Origin: Dongia rigui
GTDB lineage: Bacteria; Pseudomonadota; Alphaproteobacteria; Dongiales; Dongiaceae
Assembly (NCBI RefSeq): GCF_034044635.1
Contig: NZ_JAXCLX010000001.1
Span: 2,170,001 to 2,234,000 of the forward strand
Reading direction: 5' to 3'
Length of the DNA stretch: 64,000 bases
The notes below the pieces were generated by a model that saw only the letters and a program-made list of their open reading frames with translations, was not told where the DNA came from and did no database searches. Made by a program: the position numbers and the translations under genes. Positions 8,323 through 17,657 of this stretch are shown here, one piece after another. Every line of letters begins with the position of its first letter. Positions within the stretch are counted from its first letter, which is position 1.

Positions 8323-9897
8323 ATGACCACGGCTGAGCCGGCCGAGCACACGCCATCGGACGCGCGCGCGTCCCGGCTCAATCTCGGCCAACGGATTGCG
8401 CCCCTTCTCATTGTCATTGCCTATCTGGCGCTGCTGGTCATCGTGGTGCGCACACGCACCTATGCCGCGACGAATCACGACGTCGCCTGGCTGATCATTT
8501 GTGCCGAGCGTTGGCTGCACGGCGCCGTCCTTGGCGTCGACCTCATGGAAATCAACCTGCCCGGCGCAATGCTGCTCTACGTGCCGCCGGTCTGGCTGGC
8601 TGACGCGACGGGCTTGCCGCAGACGACTTGCGTCGATCTGTGGGTCGGTATCGTCGCGGTGCTTGGCGCGGCTCTGGTCGCCCGCATCGTGTCGCTTCTG
8701 GATGGTCGCGTGCCCTTCAGCCGGCAGGAATTTCTGACCGGCCTCCTCCTGGCGCCAGGCTTTGCCCTGCTGCCCGGTCTCGATTTCGCGCAACGCGACC
8801 AGTTCGTCGCCATTCTGTTGCTGCCCTATGCCATTCTGACCATGGCGGGCAGCCGCTGGCGCGACGGTGCATTCCTGCGTCATGTAACGGCGGTGCTTGC
8901 AGCACTCGCAATCTGCATCAAGCCGCATTATGTCGTGCTGCTCGTTGGCGGCTTCCTGGTCCAGACCTATCGCGAAGGCTGGCGCCGTGCGCTGCTGCAG
9001 ACCGACGCGTTCCTGATCGCCGCGATCGGCCTCGGCTATATCGCGCTCGTCCTCACGGTCTTTGCGCCATGGGTCGACATGGCCCGCTCGATGTCGCCTC
9101 TCTACCTTTCCTTTGGTGGCGAATTCGGCGCCATTCTGGTTGCTGCGATCCTGCCGGCGCTGCTGTTCTGCGCGGGATTATGCCTTGCCAATCTTCAGTT
9201 GGCGGGCGGTACCACGCTGCGCAACCTCCTCGTCTATGCCGGCTTGGCTCTTGTCCTCTTCGTCGTGCAAGGCAAGGGTTGGGAATATCACGCTTTGCCG
9301 ATCCATCTCTTCCTGTGGGCCGGTGTCATCGTCATCTTCATTGCCAATCTGCCGGCCATCGCTGCGCGATCGAAATTCCCGGCACTGCTTGGCCTCATGC
9401 TTGTTGTCGTTCCCGTCTTGCTGACGGAATGGGCATGGCGGCTGGGCATGTATGACCGGATCCGCTATGAGCAGTTCGTGGAAGACGTGGGCATACGCCA
9501 GTTCGCCCATCCGGGCGATGCCGTGCAGTTTCTGACGCTGACACAGTCCTTGCCGTTCCCAATGGTGCTGCACGAGAAATATGTCTGGGCGCTGCGTTAT
9601 CCGGCGCTTTGGCCTTTGGGCGGGATCTTCTCGCGCGCGGGCCAGAAGACGGATGTGACCGAACCCGCCAATCGCGCCGCGATCGCGCTGGTCGCGACAC
9701 AGATTGCCGAAGATATCGCGCGCTATCGACCCAGGGTCATCGTCGTCGACGATCGCGAAAATCAGCCTTATCTGCCGACCAGTTTTCACTTTCTGCCGCT
9801 GTTGCGGGAGGTCGCGGCATTCGACGCCGCATGGCAGGATTACACGCGGGCCAGCGAGACCGCAGCCTATCAGATCTACGTCCGCAAGGGCCCCTGA
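8323..9897 (+). CDS. Polytopic membrane glycosyltransferase-like protein (GT-C fold)
   Basis: A 524-residue protein with about ten to twelve hydrophobic segments and a soluble C-terminal domain of roughly 130 residues. After TM1 comes a periplasmic loop with TNHDVAWLIICAERWLHG and VDLMEINLPGAM. The NHDxxW...D...E pattern is typical of GT-C enzymes, which use polyprenyl-phosphate sugars. The exact family (GT39/ArnT-like or unclassified) cannot be fixed. It follows the lapA-like gene by 12 bases and overlaps the convergent GT87 gene by 22 bases. It probably works with the minus-strand glycosylation genes. Confidence 0.7.
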   Translation: MTTAEPAEHTPSDARASRLNLGQRIAPLLIVIAYLALLVIVVRTRTYAATNHDVAWLIICAERWLHGAVLGVDLMEINLPGAMLLYVPPVWLADATGLPQTTCVDLWVGIVAVLGAALVARIVSLLDGRVPFSRQEFLTGLLLAPGFALLPGLDFAQRDQFVAILLLPYAILTMAGSRWRDGAFLRHVTAVLAALAICIKPHYVVLLVGGFLVQTYREGWRRALLQTDAFLIAAIGLGYIALVLTVFAPWVDMARSMSPLYLSFGGEFGAILVAAILPALLFCAGLCLANLQLAGGTTLRNLLVYAGLALVLFVVQGKGWEYHALPIHLFLWAGVIVIFIANLPAIAARSKFPALLGLMLVVVPVLLTEWAWRLGMYDRIRYEQFVEDVGIRQFAHPGDAVQFLTLTQSLPFPMVLHEKYVWALRYPALWPLGGIFSRAGQKTDVTEPANRAAIALVATQIAEDIARYRPRVIVVDDRENQPYLPTSFHFLPLLREVAAFDAAWQDYTRASETAAYQIYVRKGP

Positions 9898-11048
9898 CGC
9901 GCCGCAAGGACCGTCCGGCGCAGGATCACCAGGAACAGCAGGCTGAGAAACACGGCGCCCAGCGGCGGCACCGGCAGAATCGCCAGCAGCGGCCCGATCC
10001 AGGCCAGGAGGAAGACGCCTTTCTCGGCCCAATGCCAGGTCGTGCACCGTGCTGCAAGGAGAATGGCGACCGGCACGATCATGAGGTCGTAGGTCAGCAG
10101 GTAAGGAGAGAACAAGGCCGTCGCCGACAGAGCAATGGCGATCTTCAGATCAAAGGCTACCTTCTGCCGGAACACCCACAGGCTGGCGGCTGCCACGAAG
10201 ATCGCTCCCAAGGCCTGCGCCGACCACGCGGTTGCGAGCGATCCGCCCAGGAGCCGCACGGTCATGAAGTAAGTCGGCGACATGTGCTGGAAGTAGCCGC
10301 TGCCATGCTGCAGGAAGTCCATCTGCTGCGGCATGCTCTTATCGACATAAAGCGACCATCCCTCCTGCCCAACGACGGGGAGGCTGGCGACAACCAGGAG
10401 CAGCACGGTCATGCTGGCGGCAGTGAAGCTGCGCCAATAGCCGCCAGCGATCAGCAGCAGCGGCAGCAGCAGGCCCAGTTGCGGCTTGAAACTCAGCAGG
10501 CCGATCAGGATGCCGGCCAGCAGCGGCCGACGTTCAAGCAGCAACAGGCCGCCGCATAGAAGTGCTGCAGACAGAAATCCATTCTGACCCGAACAGATGT
10601 TCACGATGCTGGCGGGCGACACCAGCAAGGCGATGATGGCAGGCCAACCGACCCTTGACCGCCGCAGCCTATTGGCGAGGAACGCAAAGGTGCTGAGAAG
10701 CCAAAGCGGCAGCGCAAACCAATATGGAAACAACCCCACCGGCCACACCACGAAGATGGAACTTGGCGGATAGGGATAGGGGTTGAAGGCGAGCTTCTGT
10801 CCGATGATCTGATCGAGCGTCGGCAGAAACACAGATGAATCGAACAGTGTCAACGCGTCGCCGCGCCATAACAGAACGGCCGCACCCCAGAAGATCACGA
10901 AGTCGCGGCCGATGACCTGGCCGCGCGACATCGTGCCTTCCCAGAAGGCGCTGCTGTCCAGCGCGACGTAACAAAGACCCAGAAGCGGGATCGCTCCCAG
11001 CACCAGCCAGGGATGGAAAGGCCAGGCCGTGCCGCGCGTGGCGCTCAT
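9876..11048 (-). CDS. GT87-family (DUF2029) membrane glycosyltransferase, copy 1
   Basis: A 390-residue polytopic protein of the GT-C superfamily; GT87 members include actinobacterial polyprenyl-phosphomannose-dependent mannosyltransferases. Landmarks are GRDFVIFWGAAVLLWRG in the first periplasmic loop (catalytic Asp candidate), NPYPYPPSS, SGQNGFLSAALL and SFKPQLGLLLPLLLIAGG. It is a clear paralogue of the upstream gene. Its ATG overlaps that gene's stop by four bases, so translation is probably coupled. It is the last gene of a minus-strand operon that begins with a GT2 gene. Confidence 0.82.
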   Translation of the reverse strand: MSATRGTAWPFHPWLVLGAIPLLGLCYVALDSSAFWEGTMSRGQVIGRDFVIFWGAAVLLWRGDALTLFDSSVFLPTLDQIIGQKLAFNPYPYPPSSIFVVWPVGLFPYWFALPLWLLSTFAFLANRLRRSRVGWPAIIALLVSPASIVNICSGQNGFLSAALLCGGLLLLERRPLLAGILIGLLSFKPQLGLLLPLLLIAGGYWRSFTAASMTVLLLVVASLPVVGQEGWSLYVDKSMPQQMDFLQHGSGYFQHMSPTYFMTVRLLGGSLATAWSAQALGAIFVAAASLWVFRQKVAFDLKIAIALSATALFSPYLLTYDLMIVPVAILLAARCTTWHWAEKGVFLLAWIGPLLAILPVPPLGAVFLSLLFLVILRRTVLAARQGPLRT

Positions 11049-12214
11049 GCCGCGACCAGCGCGGCCGTGCGCAGCAGGAACGCGCGCCGCAGCAGGACCA
11101 TGAACAGGATCGAGATGAGCAGCGGACCGATCGGCATGTCAGATGGCAGGGTAAAGGCCGGCAGCAGCCAGACAATCAGGCATGCGGCATATTCCCACCA
11201 TGTTGGCGCAAAGACCGACATGGCGATGAGGATCGCCGCGCTGACGATGGTGAGGTCATAGGTCAGCGCGTAGGGCGACACCAGAAAGACCGCCACCATG
11301 GCGATCGCCGCTTTCAAGGCGTGGGGGATTGGTTGCCGGACCGCCCAGATGGCACCCGCGGCAGCGAGGATGCTGGCCGTGATCTGCAGCACCCAGGCCA
11401 GCGCCAGCGGCAGGCCCAGCAGCCGCCCCGCCATGAAATAGGTCGGCGACATGAACTGGAAGCGCCCGGTCCAATGCTGTGCGATCTCCGCCTGATAGGG
11501 GCCGCTCTTGGTCAGATAGAGCAGCCACGCTTCCGGGCCGAAGGCGAGGGCGCTGAGCAGTACCAGGACGACGACCGTCACGCAGGCCGCCATGAACGCC
11601 CGCCAATATCCACCGGCGATGAGCAGCAATGGCAGCAGCAAGCCCAGCTGCGGCTTGTAGCTCAAGAAACCGATGCAGAGCCCGGCCAGAATCTGGCGCC
11701 GCTCCAGGCACAGCAGCCCGGCGCCAAGCAGGGCGGCGGACAGAAAGCCGTTCTGGCCGCCCGCCATGTTCACGGCGCTGGCCGGGCACAGCAGCAATCC
11801 CGGCAACATCACCCAGCGCTGAGCGAGGCCCCGCCACAGCGCCAACGCCATTGCGCCGAAGGTGAAGGTCAGCCACAGCGCCAGGGACGGCAGATAGGGC
11901 AGGAGCGACAGCGGTGCCAGCACGAACAGGCTGTGCGGCGGGTAGGGGAAGGAAAGATAGGGAAAGTCCGGCCCCATCACCTGCACCAGCGCCGCCTTGA
12001 ACGCTGCAGGATCGAACAGCTGCAGCACCTCGCCACGCCACAGCAGGGTCGAGGCGGTCCAGAACACGCCGAAATCGCGGTGCTCGCTGAAGACGACGTC
12101 GTCGATGGTGCGGGCATAGACCAGCGACAAGATAGGCCCGATCACGAGGGCGAGCACCCATAGCCCGATGGCCGGCGCCCCGGCCTTGCGCAGTGCTGCG
12201 ATCACGCGCTTCAT
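11045..12214 (-). CDS. GT87-family (DUF2029) membrane glycosyltransferase, copy 2
   Basis: A 389-residue polytopic GT-C enzyme with the same layout as its downstream neighbour: HRDFGVFWTASTLLWRG, FPYPPHSLF, AGGQNGFLSAALLGAG and SYKPQLGLLLPLLLIAGG. The two are similar enough, especially over the middle third, to indicate tandem duplication. ATG 12214 (MKRVIAAL) is chosen because it starts 16 bases after the GtrA stop and gives a length matching the paralogue; an upstream in-frame start at 12256 would overlap gtrA. The sugar and acceptor are unknown. Confidence 0.82.
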   Translation of the reverse strand: MKRVIAALRKAGAPAIGLWVLALVIGPILSLVYARTIDDVVFSEHRDFGVFWTASTLLWRGEVLQLFDPAAFKAALVQVMGPDFPYLSFPYPPHSLFVLAPLSLLPYLPSLALWLTFTFGAMALALWRGLAQRWVMLPGLLLCPASAVNMAGGQNGFLSAALLGAGLLCLERRQILAGLCIGFLSYKPQLGLLLPLLLIAGGYWRAFMAACVTVVVLVLLSALAFGPEAWLLYLTKSGPYQAEIAQHWTGRFQFMSPTYFMAGRLLGLPLALAWVLQITASILAAAGAIWAVRQPIPHALKAAIAMVAVFLVSPYALTYDLTIVSAAILIAMSVFAPTWWEYAACLIVWLLPAFTLPSDMPIGPLLISILFMVLLRRAFLLRTAALVAA

Positions 12215-12230
12215 GCCACGGGCCCGCTGG

Positions 12231-12683
12231 TCATTTCCGATATGTCCAGAAGGCATGCAAGGGGAAGGTCACGAGCGGCACGGTAACGACCACGCCGATG
12301 ATGCCGATCCCATAGGGCAGGCCCAGCCATTCGGCGAACCCGGAGACACAGGTCGTCACCAGCAGGCCGCACAGCGCCACGACCACGAAGCGGACCAGGC
12401 TGGCGGCACCCGGTTTCTGCGAGAAGCTCCAATAGGTATTGACCAGATAGGAGACCAGCGTCGCCAGGATGAAGGCGGTGATGTTGGCGGGCACCGGACC
12501 AACCGCGGCGCCCTCGATCAACCCGGTGGCGATCGCGGCATGCAGCAATGTCAGCATCACCCCGGTCGTGCCGAAACGAAAGGCGCGCTTCACGATCGGC
12601 AGCGCCAGGATCGCCGTCAATCCGTCCCGGTTCCAAGCCGCGCGCGTATCATCGAAGCCGGCGCGCAGCCTAGCCTTCATCAT
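12231..12683 (-). CDS. GtrA-like membrane protein (PF04138)
   Basis: About 150 residues with four predicted membrane segments. It includes the family features GTTGVMLTLLHAAIA, an ANITAFILATLVSYLVNTYW strand and a C-terminal FPLHAFWTYRK. GtrA proteins are proposed to flip polyprenyl-phosphate-linked sugars across the inner membrane. The start is one of two tandem ATGs (12683 or 12680) lying inside the end of the GT2 gene, so the two genes overlap by 11-14 bases. Pairing with a GtrB-type GT2 directly upstream is the classical flippase plus synthase module. Confidence 0.88.
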   Translation of the reverse strand: MMKARLRAGFDDTRAAWNRDGLTAILALPIVKRAFRFGTTGVMLTLLHAAIATGLIEGAAVGPVPANITAFILATLVSYLVNTYWSFSQKPGAASLVRFVVVALCGLLVTTCVSGFAEWLGLPYGIGIIGVVVTVPLVTFPLHAFWTYRK

Positions 12684-13623
12684 TGCCACCATGACGGCGG
12701 CGCACGATATAGGTCGGCCGCCTTTTGCTCTCCATGTAGATGCGCCCGATATATTCGCCAAGTACGCCGATGCTCACCAGTTGCAGGCTGCCGATGAACA
12801 GGATGGCGACCAGCAAGGAGGCATAGCCGGGCACGTCGACACCGATGATGAGCGTGCGCGCCACGATGAAGATGGCATAGGCCGCCGTGGCAAGTGCCCC
12901 GGCAAGGCCGATATAGGTCCACACCTTGAGCGGCACGGTGGAAAAGCTGGTGACGCCTTCGACGGCAAGGTTCCAAAGCTTCCAGCCGGAAAACTTCGTC
13001 GTGCCGCTGGCGCGTTGGCGCCGCTGGTAATCCAGCGTCACGGTTCTGAACCCGACCCAGGCAAAGAGCCCCTTCATGAAGCGCTGCTGCTCGGTCAGGG
13101 ATTTCAACGCCTCGACCACGACGCGGTCCATCAGGCGGAAATCGCCGACATTCTCCGGCAGCTTCAGATGCGACAGCCGGTTATAGATGCGATAGAACCA
13201 GGCGGCCGAGTGCTGCTTCATCGGCGGATCGACGCTGCGGTCGACGCGCCGCGCCAGCACCACCTCGGCACCAGCGCGCCACGCGGCAATCATCGGCGCG
13301 ATCAGCTCCGGCGGATCCTGCAGGTCGGCATCGATCGGGATGACGGCATCACCCCGGGCATGATCGATGCCGGCGGTGAGCGCCGCTTCCTTGCCGAAAT
13401 TGCGCGACAGCTCGATGATGCGAAAGCGTGGGTCTTTCTTGTTCAGCGCAACCAGCCGCGCCAGCGTGTCATCCGTGCTGCCGTCATCGACGCAGACGAT
13501 CTCGAAGGAGATATCGGTCAACTCGGCCAGGATTGGCACCAGGCCCTGGGCAAAGAGCTCAACATTGCTGCCTTCATTGAAGAACGGCACCACAATCGAA
13601 ACAATTTTGCGCAAATCACTCAT
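12670..13623 (-). CDS. GtrB/DPM1-type family 2 glycosyltransferase
   Basis: This 317-residue enzyme likely makes a polyprenyl-phosphate sugar on the cytoplasmic face. The GT-A domain shows VSIVVPFFNEGSNVE, VCVDDGSTDDTL, ELSRNFGKEAALTAG and IPIDADLQDPPELI (metal-binding DAD). Then come DFRLMDR and QRFMKGLFAWVGF, with two C-terminal membrane helices (VWTYIGLAGALATAAYAIF and LLVAILFIGSLQLVSIGVLG). It ends YIGRIYMESKRRPTYIV, as in GtrB and ArnC-like enzymes. ATG 13623 (MSDLRKIVS) starts the recognisable protein; the frame extends far upstream only as antisense to the ROK gene. First gene of a four-gene minus-strand operon. Confidence 0.92.
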   Translation of the reverse strand: MSDLRKIVSIVVPFFNEGSNVELFAQGLVPILAELTDISFEIVCVDDGSTDDTLARLVALNKKDPRFRIIELSRNFGKEAALTAGIDHARGDAVIPIDADLQDPPELIAPMIAAWRAGAEVVLARRVDRSVDPPMKQHSAAWFYRIYNRLSHLKLPENVGDFRLMDRVVVEALKSLTEQQRFMKGLFAWVGFRTVTLDYQRRQRASGTTKFSGWKLWNLAVEGVTSFSTVPLKVWTYIGLAGALATAAYAIFIVARTLIIGVDVPGYASLLVAILFIGSLQLVSIGVLGEYIGRIYMESKRRPTYIVRRRHGGNDEG

Positions 13624-13708
13624 GAGCCGACAGCACCCCCCGAATGCCCGGGAACTGTAGCAGAGGGATGGGCTCAGCGCACCAGCGGCATCCGCCTCCG
13701 CGCGTCGC

Positions 13709-14914
13709 TTACCCGGTCCGACCGGCGTCCAGCACCTGCAGCACGATGCCGCGAATGGTGAGGTCGGCGGTCCAGGGATAGGGGCGGATCTCGGTCTGGG
13801 CCAGCAGGGTGTCGACCAAGGCCTCGTCGAGGCTGCGGCGCATTTCCGGTTCCATCTGCCCATAGCCGCGCACACCGCTTCCGGTGATGAGCACGAGATC
13901 CGGACCGATGAGGGCGATGAGGTTGGAAAGGCCATAGCCCAATGCGCGTCCAGCTTGCTGGAACAGGCTGGTGGCGACCGGGTGGCCGTTTGTCGCCAAA
14001 TCGACCAGTGCCTGCATCTGTTCGTCCGAGGGGTGCAGCGCATCGGTGTTGGGTAGATCCAGCATCGAGCGCGCGTCGCGATAGAGCGCGTAATCGCCGA
14101 CGAAGCTCTCGATGCAGCCGCGCCGCCCGCAATGGCACAAGGGCCCGTCGATCTGGTACTTCGTGTGGCCGAATTCCGCCCCGGCGCCGGAGCTTGCCGA
14201 ATGCAGGCGCCCGCCAATGATCAGCCCCATGCCGATGCCGGTCCCCAGCATCACCACGGCCAGGTTTTCGACCGCCTGCAGTTCCGCCCGGTGCCGGATG
14301 GAAAGGGCGATGCAATCGGCATCGTTCATCGCCGTGACGGGCAAGTTGAAGCGCTGGGCCAAGGGCCCGGCGATATTGACGTTCCGCACTGTCAGTGCCG
14401 GTGACCACACCAGCGTTTCATTCTTATGCACCAAGCCCTGGACGGCGAGGCCGATACCGGCCAGCGGCCCGAAATCGCTGGGGATCGCCGCGATGCAGCC
14501 GGTGATCATCTCGCCCAGCACATCGATCAGCGCATCAGCCGACAGCTCCAGCGTGTTGAGGGCACGCGTCGTCACCTTGCCGATGCCGCCGGCAAAATCG
14601 CCCAGCGTCACCTCGATGCGGTTGATGGAGAGTTTTACCGCCACCATGCAGGCGGCGGTGGGGGTCAGCTCGATCAGCACCTTGGGTCGCCCGCGGCCGC
14701 GTTCCACATCGGTGCCCGGCACTTCGCGGATGAGGCCATCGCGGATCAGCTCGCCGGTGATGCTGGAGACGCTGGCCGGCGAGAGCGCCACGATGGTGCC
14801 GAGATCGACCCGCGCCAGCGGCCCATGCAGCCGCACCGCCTGCAGGATGCGGTGCCGGTTCTGCGGTTGGGCGTGGTCGAGATCGGCTCGGTCCATGGCG
14901 CGCGGAATATCCAT
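13709..14914 (-). CDS. ROK-family transcriptional regulator, probably of the xylose operon
   Basis: This 401-residue protein has an N-terminal winged helix-turn-helix (HRILQAVRLHGPLARVDL, LSPASVSSITGELI, GRGRPKVLIEL) and a C-terminal ROK sugar-kinase-like domain. The domain includes VVMLGTGIGMGLIIGG, GAGAEFGH and the ROK zinc site CHCGRRGCIE. Members such as NagC, Mlc and XylR repress sugar genes and are released by a sugar or its phosphate. It is divergent from the xylose-type ABC importer across a 307-base spacer, so local control of that operon is likely. No strong ribosome binding site is visible; ATG 14896 is an alternative start. Confidence 0.88.
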   Translation of the reverse strand: MDIPRAMDRADLDHAQPQNRHRILQAVRLHGPLARVDLGTIVALSPASVSSITGELIRDGLIREVPGTDVERGRGRPKVLIELTPTAACMVAVKLSINRIEVTLGDFAGGIGKVTTRALNTLELSADALIDVLGEMITGCIAAIPSDFGPLAGIGLAVQGLVHKNETLVWSPALTVRNVNIAGPLAQRFNLPVTAMNDADCIALSIRHRAELQAVENLAVVMLGTGIGMGLIIGGRLHSASSGAGAEFGHTKYQIDGPLCHCGRRGCIESFVGDYALYRDARSMLDLPNTDALHPSDEQMQALVDLATNGHPVATSLFQQAGRALGYGLSNLIALIGPDLVLITGSGVRGYGQMEPEMRRSLDEALVDTLLAQTEIRPYPWTADLTIRGIVLQVLDAGRTG

Positions 14915-14940
14915 GCGGGCAAGTAATGACAGGCTTTTTT

Positions 14941-14961
14941 ATTTCATGCAGCGAATGAAAT
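14941..14961. promoter_or_regulatory. Candidate ROK operator (inverted repeat)
   Basis: Perfect 7-base arms ATTTCAT (14941-14947) and ATGAAAT (14955-14961) flank a 7-base spacer, 27 bases upstream of the ROK start codon. Size, AT-rich arms and position suit an autoregulatory operator for a NagC/Mlc-type protein. No binding data; assignment is by position. Confidence 0.45.
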
Positions 14962-15030
14962 CGAGGGGAATTCGGCCCGGCATACGGCGAATTTGTACGA
15001 TAAATCTTGCTGCAGTTGCGAAATAGAGGA

Positions 15031-15200
15031 AAGCGCTTGACGCTTGCGCGGGATGCGCGCGATATTAATTTCAATAATCGAAAATAATAGATCAGGAATC
15101 ACCTGACGAAGAACCGACATGAACTTGGCCTGAACCGAAGCTGCTTCGGTTTCCGGGCCGGCATTCCTGCTCGTTATCCGCTTTGTCGCGTTAAGCGCTT
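15031..15200. promoter_or_regulatory. Two AAGCGCTT palindromes flanking the xylF promoter region
   Basis: The 8-base perfect palindrome AAGCGCTT occurs at 15031-15038 and again at 15193-15200, 162 bases centre to centre (about 15 helical turns). The second lies just before the xylF ribosome binding site GGAGGAG. Such GCGC-centred palindromes resemble LacI-family half-sites. They could serve a second regulator or a repression loop. The spacer otherwise holds no gene. Confidence 0.35.
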
Positions 15201-15221
15201 TATCTCTGGGAGGAGATCCAC

Positions 15222-16286
15222 ATGAAGAACTTTCTGGCGCGCCCGTTCGGTCGGCGCGTGGCTCTTGCAATGCTCGGCGCCGGCTTGCTGGCCGGCACGT
15301 CGCTGTCGACCGCCAAGGCCGAGGACCTCGTCGTCGGCGTCAGCTGGTCAAACTTCCAGGAAGAACGCTGGAAGACCGACGAAGCGGCGATCAAGGCCGT
15401 GCTCGATGCAGCCGGCGTGAAGTACATCAGCGCCGATGCGCAGAGCAATCCCTCGAAGCAGCTCTCCGATATCGAAAGCCTCATCGCCGGCGGCGCCAAC
15501 GCGCTCATCGTGCTGGCGCAGGATTCGGCCTCGATCGGCCCGGCCATCACCGCCGCCACCAATGCCGGTATCCCTGTGGTCGGCTATGACCGCCTCATCG
15601 AAGATGCCAGCGCTTACTACCTCACCTTCGACAACAAGGAAGTGGGCCGCATGCAGGCCGCGGCCGTGTTCGCGGCTCAGCCCAAGGGCAATTACGTCTT
15701 CATCAAAGGCAACCAGGCCGACCCCAATGCCGACTTCCTGCATGAAGGGCAGCTCGAAGTCCTCAAAGCCGCCATCGACAAGGGCGACATCAAGGTGGTG
15801 GGCGAGCAATATACCGAGAACTGGGAACCCGCCGTGGCCCAGCGCAACATGGAACAGATCCTCACCGCCAACGACAACAAGGTCGATGCAGTGGTTGCGT
15901 CGAATGACGGCACCGCCGGCGGCGTCGTTGCCGCGTTGACCGCGCAAGGCTTGGCCGGCATTCCGGTCTCCGGCCAGGACGGCGACAAGGCAGCGCTGAA
16001 CCGCGTTGCCCTTGGTACGCAGACAGTCTCCGTCTGGAAGGACGCGCGCGAGCTTGGCAAGGCGGCGGCCACCATCGCCATCGATCTCGCCAAGGGCAAG
16101 AAGCTCGCCGAGGTGCCCGGCACCGTGCAGTGGAAGAGCCCCAAGGGCGTCGAGATGAATGCGACCTTCCTGAAGCCCGTGCCGATCACCAAGGACAATC
16201 TGGACGTCGTCATTACCGCCGGCTGGATCTCCAAGGCTGAAGCCTGCCAGGGTGCGGATGCCGGCAAGGTCCCGGCCTGCAAGTAA
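15222..16286 (+). CDS. xylF: D-xylose-type ABC transporter substrate-binding protein
   Basis: This periplasmic binding protein of the CUT2 sugar class has 354 residues. The signal peptide covers about residues 1-33 ([21 protein letters not shown]-like, cleaved after AKA). XylF-like features are [83 protein letters not shown] and [13 protein letters not shown]. It starts behind GGAGGAG. The order xylF-xylH-xylG is followed, with a hairpin terminator directly after this gene that would favour surplus binding protein. Ligand assignment is by family resemblance; a related pentose is possible. Confidence 0.9.
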   Translation: MKNFLARPFGRRVALAMLGAGLLAGTSLSTAKAEDLVVGVSWSNFQEERWKTDEAAIKAVLDAAGVKYISADAQSNPSKQLSDIESLIAGGANALIVLAQDSASIGPAITAATNAGIPVVGYDRLIEDASAYYLTFDNKEVGRMQAAAVFAAQPKGNYVFIKGNQADPNADFLHEGQLEVLKAAIDKGDIKVVGEQYTENWEPAVAQRNMEQILTANDNKVDAVVASNDGTAGGVVAALTAQGLAGIPVSGQDGDKAALNRVALGTQTVSVWKDARELGKAAATIAIDLAKGKKLAEVPGTVQWKSPKGVEMNATFLKPVPITKDNLDVVITAGWISKAEACQGADAGKVPACK

Positions 16287-16302
16287 CATTTGAACCTGCC
16301 TG

Positions 16303-16340
16303 TGCCGTGGTTGGCGGGCCGCCAACCACGGCATCTTTTT
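16303..16340 (+). terminator. Intra-operon terminator/attenuator between xylF and xylH
   Basis: A 13-bp perfect stem (TGCCGTGGTTGGC with GCCAACCACGGCA) with a 5-base loop is followed by TCTTTTT, the form of an intrinsic terminator. It sits 17 bases past the xylF stop and 38 before xylH, so partial termination would lower the permease and ATPase relative to the binding protein. Confidence 0.85.
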
Positions 16341-16377
16341 AGGTACATCCTTCCAAGTGAGCTGAAGAAACGACGCC

Positions 16378-17643
16378 ATGAATGCTGTGAGAGGTTTGTT
16401 TGCGCGGCTGGAGATCGACGAGCGCCTGCTCGGCATGATCATCTGCCTCATCGGCATCTGGGTCGGGTTCCACATCCTCTCCGACGGCCGTTTCATCACG
16501 CCGCGCAATCTCTATAATCTGTCGCTGCAGACAGCCTCGGTCGCCATCATGGCGATCGGCATGGTGCTGATCATCATCATCCGCCAGATCGATCTCTCGG
16601 TCGGCTCCATGCTGGGCGTCACCGCCATGATCATCGGCGTCATCCAGACCTTCTGGCTGCCGGGTATCCTGGGTGGCGGTCACCCGCTCATCTGGATCAT
16701 CGCTGCCGTGGCGGGCATTGCCATCGGCGCGGCGCTGGGCGGCATCAACGGCCTCATGGTCGGTTATCTCGGCGTGCCGTCTTTCGTGGTGACACTGGGC
16801 GGTCTCCTCATTTGGCGCGGCTGCGCCTGGTGGGTGACGCAGGGGCAAACGGTGGCGCCGCTCGACGAAACCTTCACGTTGCTGGGCGGCGGCGTCTACG
16901 GCACGATCGGCGAAACGGCCAGCTGGATCGTCGGCGTCATCGCCGCTGTCGCCATCGCCTTTGCCGCCCATCGCCGCCGCCGCCGCCACATCGCCTATGG
17001 CTTTCCCGTGCGACCGCTCTGGGCGGAGGCCGCCGTGGTCGCTGTGCAATGCCTGCTGCCCATCGGTTTTGCCGCGGTGCTCAACGCCTATGAAATGCCG
17101 GCCGTGGCCGCGCAGAAGCTCGCGGAAATGAAAGGCTGGGAAATCCCCGCTGACGGCCTCCACATCTTCATGGGCATTCCGATCCCGGTGCTGATTCTGG
17201 CGGGTCTCGCCGTCGCCGTCTCGCTCCTTCTCAACAAGACCCGCTTCGGCCGCTATGTCTTCGCCATGGGCGGCAATTTGGAGGCCGCCGAGCGCGCCGG
17301 CATCAACGTCAAGCGCATGACGGTCTGGGTGTTCGTGCTCATGGGGGCGCTTGTCGGTGTCTCGGCCATCGTCGCCTCGGCGCGCCTGCAATCGGCTGGC
17401 AATTCCATCGGCTCGCTGGATGAGCTCCGCGTCATCGCCGCGGCCGTCATCGGCGGCTGCTCCCTTGCGGGCGGTGCCGGCACCATCGCCGGTGCCATCC
17501 TCGGTGCCGTCGTCATCCAGTCTCTGCAGAGCGGCATGTCGCTCCTTGGCTATGACGCGTCCTTGCAGAACATCGTCACCGGTGCCGTTCTGGTGCTGGC
17601 GGTCTATATCGACCGCCTCTACCAGCAACGCCGCCCGTCCTGA
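16378..17643 (+). CDS. xylH: D-xylose-type ABC transporter permease
   Basis: A 421-residue inner-membrane permease of the BPD_transp_2 family (CUT2). It has about ten to twelve hydrophobic segments, including [41 protein letters not shown] and the C-terminal [21 protein letters not shown]. The loop [12 protein letters not shown] is the site that contacts the ATPase in this family. Length and the insertion between helices in the middle match XylH rather than the shorter RbsC. ATG 16378 follows an AAGTGAGCTGAAGAAA tract without a strong ribosome binding site. The ATPase gene follows 14 bases later. Confidence 0.9.
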   Translation: MNAVRGLFARLEIDERLLGMIICLIGIWVGFHILSDGRFITPRNLYNLSLQTASVAIMAIGMVLIIIIRQIDLSVGSMLGVTAMIIGVIQTFWLPGILGGGHPLIWIIAAVAGIAIGAALGGINGLMVGYLGVPSFVVTLGGLLIWRGCAWWVTQGQTVAPLDETFTLLGGGVYGTIGETASWIVGVIAAVAIAFAAHRRRRRHIAYGFPVRPLWAEAAVVAVQCLLPIGFAAVLNAYEMPAVAAQKLAEMKGWEIPADGLHIFMGIPIPVLILAGLAVAVSLLLNKTRFGRYVFAMGGNLEAAERAGINVKRMTVWVFVLMGALVGVSAIVASARLQSAGNSIGSLDELRVIAAAVIGGCSLAGGAGTIAGAILGAVVIQSLQSGMSLLGYDASLQNIVTGAVLVLAVYIDRLYQQRRPS

Positions 17644-17657
17644 GAGGCACGAAGACC

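Noticed and set aside
13624-14217. Upstream extension of the GT2 frame over the ROK gene
   Set aside because: The same strand carries a well-defined ROK protein in another frame there; GT2 homology begins at MSDLRKIVS (13623).
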